Of a stretch of DNA of 14,661 nt, positions 10,185 through 14,661 are shown one piece after another. The notes under the pieces are model-generated. The model made no database searches. It saw only the letters and a program-made list of their open reading frames with translations, and was not told where the DNA came from. The translations under genes and the position numbers were made by a program. The DNA lies in NCBI GenBank assembly GCA_946480705.1, contig CAMLLF010000020.1:1-14661 (forward strand). The letters are read 5' to 3'. The stretch comes from an uncultured Lysobacteraceae bacterium (lineage in GTDB: Bacteria > Pseudomonadota > Gammaproteobacteria > Xanthomonadales > Rhodanobacteraceae). Numbering within the stretch: the first letter of the stretch is position 1; every line of letters begins with the position of its first letter.

Positions 10185-11915
10185 ATGTCGCAACATCCAC
10201 ACTTTGAATCGTTCAAGGCGGCCTGGCGCGCGCGAGACTATGGGCGCGCATTGACGCATGTCGAGGCACTCGTCGCGGAGCATCCGCAGGCCGCATCGCT
10301 CCATTGGTATCGCGCGAACTGCCTCGAAAAACTCGACCGTCACGCCGAGGCGCTGGCCGCCGTCGAGCAGGTGCTCGTGCGCCAGCCCGATCATGCGGCG
10401 GCGCTCGTGAAACAGGTGCAGCTCGACTGGACCCGCGACACCGGCGAGGAATCCGACGACGAGCCGACGCCGGCGCAGCAGGCCGCGCTCGATCGCGCCG
10501 CGGCGGAACGGCAGCAGCGGCACATCGCGCAGCTGCAGCGTGCGTTCGCGATCGATCCGGCGATGGCGGAGGCATGCTTCGGCCTGTCGCAACTGCTGCG
10601 TCACGAGACCGACGGCGAAAACCCGGCGCGCGACGCCGAGGCCGATGCCTGGCTCGAACGGGCGATCGCGATGGAACCCGAGCGCGTCGAGTTCCTCGCC
10701 GCGCGCGCCGACCTGCATCGCATGCGCGCGCTGCTGCGTGCCGACGGCGCCCCCGACGACGTCTGCGTCGCGACGTTCAGCGGCATGCGATACCTGCGCG
10801 CGGAACTCGACGCGGCGCTCGCCGACTACGCACGCTGCGCGGAACTCGACGGAACGCATCGCTATTTCCTGCGCAGCGCATCGACGCTCCACGAGCTTGC
10901 GCGGTTCGACGAAGCACTGGCGGCCTACGACCGCGCCCTGGACCGACTGCCCGCGGACTCGCCGCATCGCGAGTACGTGCAGCAGATGCGCGCGCGCTCC
11001 GAAGGCAACGGCGCGGGCGAGCGCGACCAGATGGCCGCGCTGATCGAAGGGCTGATCGGTTCGGGCGACCGCACTCAGGCCGATGACGTGGCGGCAACCG
11101 CGCTGCTCGGCGCGGCCCGCGCGGTGCGCAAGGGCAGGCGTCTCGACGATGCGATTTCGGCGCGCGTGTCGGAATCGCCCGACGACCTGATCGCCGCGAA
11201 CATCGCCGAGCAGATCCTCAACGTCGCCTACGAGAACCCGCCGGAACTCGTCGCCGTGGACGCCGCGACGTTTCCGGCCTACCAGCGCAGCTACGCGGCG
11301 CGGCAGAAGAAGGCGCTCGCGGCGGCCGGCCTGCATCACATCGCGGACGCCGAGGCGTCGGGCATGACGCGCACGCTCGGCACGCGCGTGCTGCTCGGAC
11401 TCCATGCCGACGCCGCTGGCGAGATCTGCGCCGACACGTACGCGCTGAAGCCGAAGTGGCCGGGCGTCGTCGCGTTCGTGCTGATGCTGATCACGGGCAA
11501 ATGGAAGGTTCAGACCATGACCGAGTGCATCACGCTTTTCGACGACGACGGCTATCTGATCACGCAGTACGAAAACGTCTCGCCGTTCCACTACGGCACC
11601 GCCGTCGACATCGAGCGCCATCCGCGCCGCACGAGCGTCGCCACGCTCGTCGCGCGGCATGCGCAGCGCGTGGCGGACTACAAGACGGCGCATTCGCGCG
11701 CGCGCGCGCTGCCGGTCGCGACGCTCGCGGACGTCGACGCGAACTGGCGCCGCGGCCAGACGATCAAACGCGCCTATCGGCGATCGGTCGGCTATGCGAC
11801 CGAGACCGAGCTGCGCGGGATGCTCGGCGGCCACTACGGCCGCTTCGCCGACAAGGTCCGCGCCAAGCTCGCCGAGTTCGCGCCCGATCGCGAGGACGGC
11901 GTGCTCGAAGGCTGA
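10185..11915 (+). CDS. TPR protein with an unassigned C-terminal domain
   Basis: The 576-residue protein has no signal peptide and is probably cytoplasmic. The N-terminal half carries TPR-like helix pairs at about 6-35 (FESFKAAWRARDYGRALTHV), 37-70 (SLHWYRANCLEKLDRHAEAL), 200-223 and 232-257 (LHELARFDEALAAYDRAL), normally a protein-binding scaffold. A charged insert lies at about 82-112. From about 360 to the end the sequence changes: a conserved-looking core (TRTLGTRVLLGLHADAAGEI, WPGVVAFVLMLITGKWKVQTM, ITLFDDDGYLITQYENVSPF) and a basic helical tail. I do not recognise this domain and assign no activity. AGGGG stands 4 to 8 bases before the ATG. A strong hairpin follows the stop. The next gene on this strand encodes an amidase, 198 bases away and probably transcribed separately. 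Confidence 0.75.
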   Translation: MSQHPHFESFKAAWRARDYGRALTHVEALVAEHPQAASLHWYRANCLEKLDRHAEALAAVEQVLVRQPDHAAALVKQVQLDWTRDTGEESDDEPTPAQQAALDRAAAERQQRHIAQLQRAFAIDPAMAEACFGLSQLLRHETDGENPARDAEADAWLERAIAMEPERVEFLAARADLHRMRALLRADGAPDDVCVATFSGMRYLRAELDAALADYARCAELDGTHRYFLRSASTLHELARFDEALAAYDRALDRLPADSPHREYVQQMRARSEGNGAGERDQMAALIEGLIGSGDRTQADDVAATALLGAARAVRKGRRLDDAISARVSESPDDLIAANIAEQILNVAYENPPELVAVDAATFPAYQRSYAARQKKALAAAGLHHIADAEASGMTRTLGTRVLLGLHADAAGEICADTYALKPKWPGVVAFVLMLITGKWKVQTMTECITLFDDDGYLITQYENVSPFHYGTAVDIERHPRRTSVATLVARHAQRVADYKTAHSRARALPVATLADVDANWRRGQTIKRAYRRSVGYATETELRGMLGGHYGRFADKVRAKLAEFAPDREDGVLEG

Positions 11916-11953
11916 AACGCGCGTCGTACGCGGTCCGGGCGTGCGGCGTCGGT

Positions 11954-11983
11954 GCGAGACGGAACGCGGTGCGTCCGTCTCGC
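11954..11983 (+). terminator. Perfect 10-base hairpin after the TPR gene
   Basis: GCGAGACGGA (11954-11963) and TCCGTCTCGC (11974-11983) form a perfect stem with a 10-base loop, 38 bases after the TPR stop. No T tract follows. Position makes it the best terminator candidate for that gene. Confidence 0.5.
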
Positions 11984-12053
11984 CGTGCAACGCATCGGCG
12001 GAGGCGCCTCGACGCTGCGGTTCGCCTTCGGCTCGCTCCGACCGGCAGCGTCC

Positions 12054-12090
12054 GCAGGCGCCGCCGGCAGCACGCCGGCGGCGCACCTGC
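12054..12090 (+). promoter_or_regulatory. Very stable hairpin in the amidase leader
   Basis: GCGCCGCCGGC (12058-12068) pairs perfectly with GCCGGCGGCGC (12074-12084) around the loop AGCAC. Outer bases GCAG and CTGC (12054-12057, 12087-12090) extend it past a small bulge. It ends 10 bases before the GGGAG ribosome site (12101-12105) of the amidase gene. It could limit translation, protect the mRNA, or end upstream transcription. Confidence 0.45.
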
Positions 12091-12113
12091 GCCATGCAAC
12101 GGGAGCGACGTCC

Positions 12114-12782
12114 ATGGGCAATCCGCAAGCCTATCAATTCGACCTGCCGGCAACCGGGCGTCCGCAGGACGTCGCGCTGCCCGAGTTCTGGTATCCGGGC
12201 ATCCAGGCGTTCTGGGAGCGCAGCACGAGCAGCCGCATCTTCGACGCGATCCTCGGTGTGCGCGCGATCGTCATCCACGCGACGGCCGGCAGCAGTTCCG
12301 CCGGCGCGGTCAGCGTGATGCGCGACGGCAAGGCCTCGTTCCACTGGCTCGTGCCCGACGAGAACGAGCCGCAGCACGGCCAGCTCGTCTGGGCCTGTGC
12401 GCCCGAAGCGCGCGCGGCCTGGCACGTGCGCAATGCGGTCAGCCATCCGCAGGTCAACGGCGGCACCACGCGCGTGAACCACTGGTCGCTCGGCGTCGAG
12501 GTCGTCAATACGCAGGCCGGCGATCCGTTCTCCGCGTGGCAGGTCGCGATCACGGCGAACATCGTGCGCTACTGCTGGGCGAAGTATCCGAACCTGCGGC
12601 ACGTGGTCTCGCACGCGCGGCTCGACCCGGCGCGGCGCAGCGATCCCGGCACTGCGTTTCCGTGGGAATCGTTCCGCCAGCAGGTGCTCGATGCCGCCAC
12701 GAGCGGCGCGCTGCCGCCCTCGGTCGCGCATGCGGCCGACGCCGCGTCGGTCTCCGGCGGCGAGCACGCCTGTTGTCAGTAA
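12114..12782 (+). CDS. N-acetylmuramoyl-L-alanine amidase-like protein (Amidase_2, AmpD/AmiD type)
   Basis: The 222-residue product matches the zinc amidase fold that cuts the bond between MurNAc and the peptide stem. Visible landmarks are VIHATAGS (H55, metal ligand), ASFHWLV (H77), NHWSLGVEVVN (catalytic-type E129) and VVSHARLDPARRSDPG (H167, the third ligand position, and D177). The second position of the usual HHT motif is Ala here. There is no signal peptide, so it is either cytoplasmic and acts on recycled muropeptides like AmpD, or is exported in another way. The tail after about residue 195 is Ala/Ser-rich and ends HACCQ. GGGAG lies 8 bases before the ATG; in-frame readings from 11952 pass through the hairpins and are unlikely. 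The stop is 6 bases from the end of the opposing gene. Confidence 0.85.
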   Translation: MGNPQAYQFDLPATGRPQDVALPEFWYPGIQAFWERSTSSRIFDAILGVRAIVIHATAGSSSAGAVSVMRDGKASFHWLVPDENEPQHGQLVWACAPEARAAWHVRNAVSHPQVNGGTTRVNHWSLGVEVVNTQAGDPFSAWQVAITANIVRYCWAKYPNLRHVVSHARLDPARRSDPGTAFPWESFRQQVLDAATSGALPPSVAHAADAASVSGGEHACCQ

Positions 12783-12788
12783 CGGCGT

Positions 12789-14348
12789 CTATTTTTGCGG
12801 CAGCGAATCGCAATCCGGTGACGGCATGACCGCGCCGGTGCGCCGGAACACCGTATGGCCATCGACGAGGCCGGCGCGTTGGTAGTGCGATACGACGTAG
12901 GCATGAACGAGCGCATGCGTGCGCGTGCTGTTGCGGTCCGCGCGTCCGTCGTAGGCGAAACCTTCGGCCCAGAACAGCAGCGCAGGCCGCTCGCGTTCGA
13001 GCTGTTCGACCGCCCGGCGCTGGCGGTTGACCGTATCGAAGAAGCCCGGCGCCAGGAACGGCAGGCCGCCCGCGAACGGCCGCTCTGCGAAATAGTGGAG
13101 TTGTGGTGTAAAGGGAAAAAAAGCGGTCGGATTCGCCGGTGCAAGACAGCGTCGCGCCACGGCCGCGACGCGGCCGATCGGGGTCGCGTCGACATGGCGC
13201 CGCGCGAACTCGGCTTTCGGCAGCGCGGCTGCGGCCCAGTTGCGTGCGGCCGTCGCAGGGCGCGACGGCGCGACCGCGCGGCCAGGCAACAGCAAGGCGG
13301 CGAACAGCAGCGGGAAGGCGAGCCGCAGCACGGAAGAGCGTATGCCGTCGCTGCCGCGGACGAGCACGACCGCGAGCGACACGAACGCCGGTGCAATGCC
13401 CTGGAACAGATGCGGCCAGTCGGCGCGGTGCGAACTCTGGACCAGGTTCACGAGCGCAAACAGATGCACCGCCAGCGCAAAGCGCTGCAGTCCGCGCGTG
13501 GCGTGAGGCGCGAGCCGGCATTGCAGCAGTCCGGTCAGCGGCACGCCGACGACGAACGCGAACGCCGCCGACAGCGTGATGTCGGTCCAGCTCAGTAGCG
13601 GATGCGGCAGACCGAGACCGCTGCCGACCGCGGAACCGACCTGTGCCCAGTCGGCGAAGAATCGGCCGAGATCGTGGTTCGCACCGACGAGCAGCAGCCA
13701 CGGCAGCAGCGGTGCGAGCACGCCCGCGAACAGCTCGCCGGCCAGACGCCGGCGCGTGCCGGGTGCGCCGCTGCCGGTCGCGACGGCCACGAGGCCGGGC
13801 ACGAGCGCGAACAGTCCGTAGTCCGGACGAAACAGCGCCGCGAACCCGATCGTCGCGCCGGTCCCGAACGCGGCCCGGCGCGATCCGGCCATGCACCAGC
13901 GCTGCGCCGCATAGAGGACGAGTATCGGACACAGCGCCGTCCAGTACTTGTGACCGGGCGGCAGGGCGAGCGCCGCGGCAGCGAGCAGCAGCGAGGCCAT
14001 CGCCGTCGACGCGCCGACACGGCGCAGCACGACGAACAGAAGTACGAGGTAGACCGCGTGCCCGGCGCTGCGCGTCAGCAACTCCCCGAACAGGCCGCCA
14101 CCGGCCAGCCACAGTCCGAACGCCGAGACCCAGTAGCGGCCCGGACCGTATGACGTCACATAGTCGACATGTGGCGATTGGGCGAAATGCAGCAGGTTCA
14201 GCGCACCGGCCAGCTGATGCCCGGTTTCGGCGCTGTTGACGAAATACGCGGGCTCCGGCGCGAGCAGGAACATCCAGACGGCCGCGGCGAGAAAAACGGC
14301 CAAGCATTCCGCAAGGGAGGGAGTGCGCCGTTCGGACGGTGGCGTCAT
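12789..14348 (-). CDS. Polytopic membrane protein, GT-C glycosyltransferase-like
   Basis: From ATG 14348 the protein has 519 residues. After the first membrane helix (about 14-30), a periplasmic loop carries SAETGH and DYVTSYGPGRYWVSAFG (about 39-78), the place where GT-C enzymes hold catalytic acidic residues. Eight or more further helices follow to about residue 356, with FRPDYGLFAL at 173-182 and SSHRADWPHLFQG at 305-317, motifs seen in GT39-like family members. The soluble C-terminal part (AFFPFTPQLHYFAERPFAGG, VEQLERERPALLFW) resembles the periplasmic domain of such proteins. It would transfer sugars from a lipid carrier onto a cell-surface glycan, lipid or protein; donor and acceptor are unknown. 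I chose 14348 because the longer reading from 14468 translates the repeat array. No partner glycan genes are in the window. Confidence 0.7.
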   Translation of the reverse strand: MTPPSERRTPSLAECLAVFLAAAVWMFLLAPEPAYFVNSAETGHQLAGALNLLHFAQSPHVDYVTSYGPGRYWVSAFGLWLAGGGLFGELLTRSAGHAVYLVLLFVVLRRVGASTAMASLLLAAAALALPPGHKYWTALCPILVLYAAQRWCMAGSRRAAFGTGATIGFAALFRPDYGLFALVPGLVAVATGSGAPGTRRRLAGELFAGVLAPLLPWLLLVGANHDLGRFFADWAQVGSAVGSGLGLPHPLLSWTDITLSAAFAFVVGVPLTGLLQCRLAPHATRGLQRFALAVHLFALVNLVQSSHRADWPHLFQGIAPAFVSLAVVLVRGSDGIRSSVLRLAFPLLFAALLLPGRAVAPSRPATAARNWAAAALPKAEFARRHVDATPIGRVAAVARRCLAPANPTAFFPFTPQLHYFAERPFAGGLPFLAPGFFDTVNRQRRAVEQLERERPALLFWAEGFAYDGRADRNSTRTHALVHAYVVSHYQRAGLVDGHTVFRRTGAVMPSPDCDSLPQK

Positions 14349-14436
14349 GCCGGTGCCTTGATTCCTGAGGCCGCGAATCTTCGCTTCGCCACGCGGTAAG
14401 AGCAACCCGTTTGCGGGGCGGCCCGGGCTTCTCGTT

Positions 14437-14658
14437 CGAGGACACCCACCGTTTTCGAGGACACCCACCCACCTTCGAGGACACCCACCGAATCGCGGTC
14501 GTTTTCATTTTCGACGTTTTCGAGGACACCCACCGAATCGCGAGCGTTTTCGAGGACACCCACCGAATCGCCCGCTGCCGGCGCCGCCATCCGTCAGCGA
14601 ACTCAATCTCGACAGACTCGGAAACCCGTTTCGACGGACCCGTTCGAGGACCGCCACC
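14437..14658 (+). repeat. Array of CGAGGACACCCACC repeats
   Basis: The 313 bases right of the GT-C gene contain no gene. The core GGACACCCACC begins at 14440, 14459, 14479, 14524 and 14554, each preceded by CGA and mostly by TTCGA or TTTTCGA. A degenerate copy (GGACCGCCACC) begins at 14648. Three copies continue as CCGAATCG. Spacing is 19, 20, 45 and 30 bases. The core GGACACCCAC is the same as in the left array and on the same strand, but flanks differ (CGAGG...CCGAAT here, CGGG...CTTTC there). The array probably continues past the window edge. Positions 14349-14436 hold the start region of the GT-C gene and nothing else I can name. Confidence 0.88.
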
Positions 14659-14661
14659 GAA

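Noticed and set aside
9762..12767. 1001-residue open frame on the minus strand opposite the TPR and amidase genes
   Set aside because: It is a composition-driven shadow of two supported plus-strand genes and has no recognisable domain.
14349..14468. N-terminal extension of the GT-C protein
   Set aside because: The extra 40 residues translate the repeat array and lack a membrane or signal character; ATG 14348 gives a normal start before the first helix.
12550..14559. 669-residue minus-strand frame across the GT-C gene
   Set aside because: It begins inside the right repeat array and is Arg-rich throughout; the overlapping frame from 14348 has proper membrane helices and motifs.

Overview
The window is about 14.7 kb of GC-rich DNA with strong G/C preference at third codon positions. 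The gene content (a CzcCBA-type tripartite pump, an arsR-arsC-aquaporin operon, an AmpD/AmiD-like amidase and a GT-C-like membrane protein) fits a beta- or gammaproteobacterium. I cannot name the genus from sequence alone. No rRNA, tRNA, CRISPR array, transposase or integrase gene was seen.

Layout, left to right. (1) 1-147 may hold the tail of an upstream gene. (2) 151-1024 is a sterol desaturase/fatty acid hydroxylase family gene whose reading frame is broken near position 285. (3) 1037-1585 is a non-coding array of about ten copies of a GGGACACCCAC core, partly arranged in 61-62 bp modules. (4) 1615-7737 (+) is a heavy-metal efflux operon: a small Cys-rich exported protein, then the outer-membrane channel (CzcC-like), the periplasmic adaptor (CzcB-like) and the inner-membrane RND pump (CzcA-like). 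(5) 7779-9301 (-) is a compact arsR-arsC-aquaporin operon converging on the pump operon. (6) 9336-9967 (-) holds a second small Cys-rich exported protein interrupted by an in-frame TGA, then a doubtful gene remnant. (7) 10185-11915 (+) is a TPR protein with an unassigned C-terminal domain. (8) 12114-12782 (+) is an N-acetylmuramoyl-L-alanine amidase-like protein. (9) 12789-14348 (-) is a polytopic GT-C-type membrane protein. (10) 14437-14658 is a second repeat array with a related core (CGAGGACACCCACC) in the same orientation as the first.

Functionally, the centre is a metal and metalloid resistance block. CzcA/B/C would move divalent cations (Zn/Co/Cd/Ni class) across both membranes. ArsC would reduce arsenate to arsenite, the aquaporin would let As(OH)3 leave, and ArsR would control the set. 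No ArsB or Acr3 pump is present. The channel has Ile where most aquaporins carry the selectivity-filter Arg, which suits an arsenite channel. The right-hand genes (TPR protein, amidase, GT-C protein) look unrelated to metals and may serve the cell envelope.

The main oddities are the two related repeat arrays flanking a cargo of about 13 kb, two independent coding disruptions (a frameshift and an in-frame stop), and the unassigned domain of the TPR protein. The arrays resemble REP-like families, but no REP-associated transposase lies in the window, so that link is inference only.
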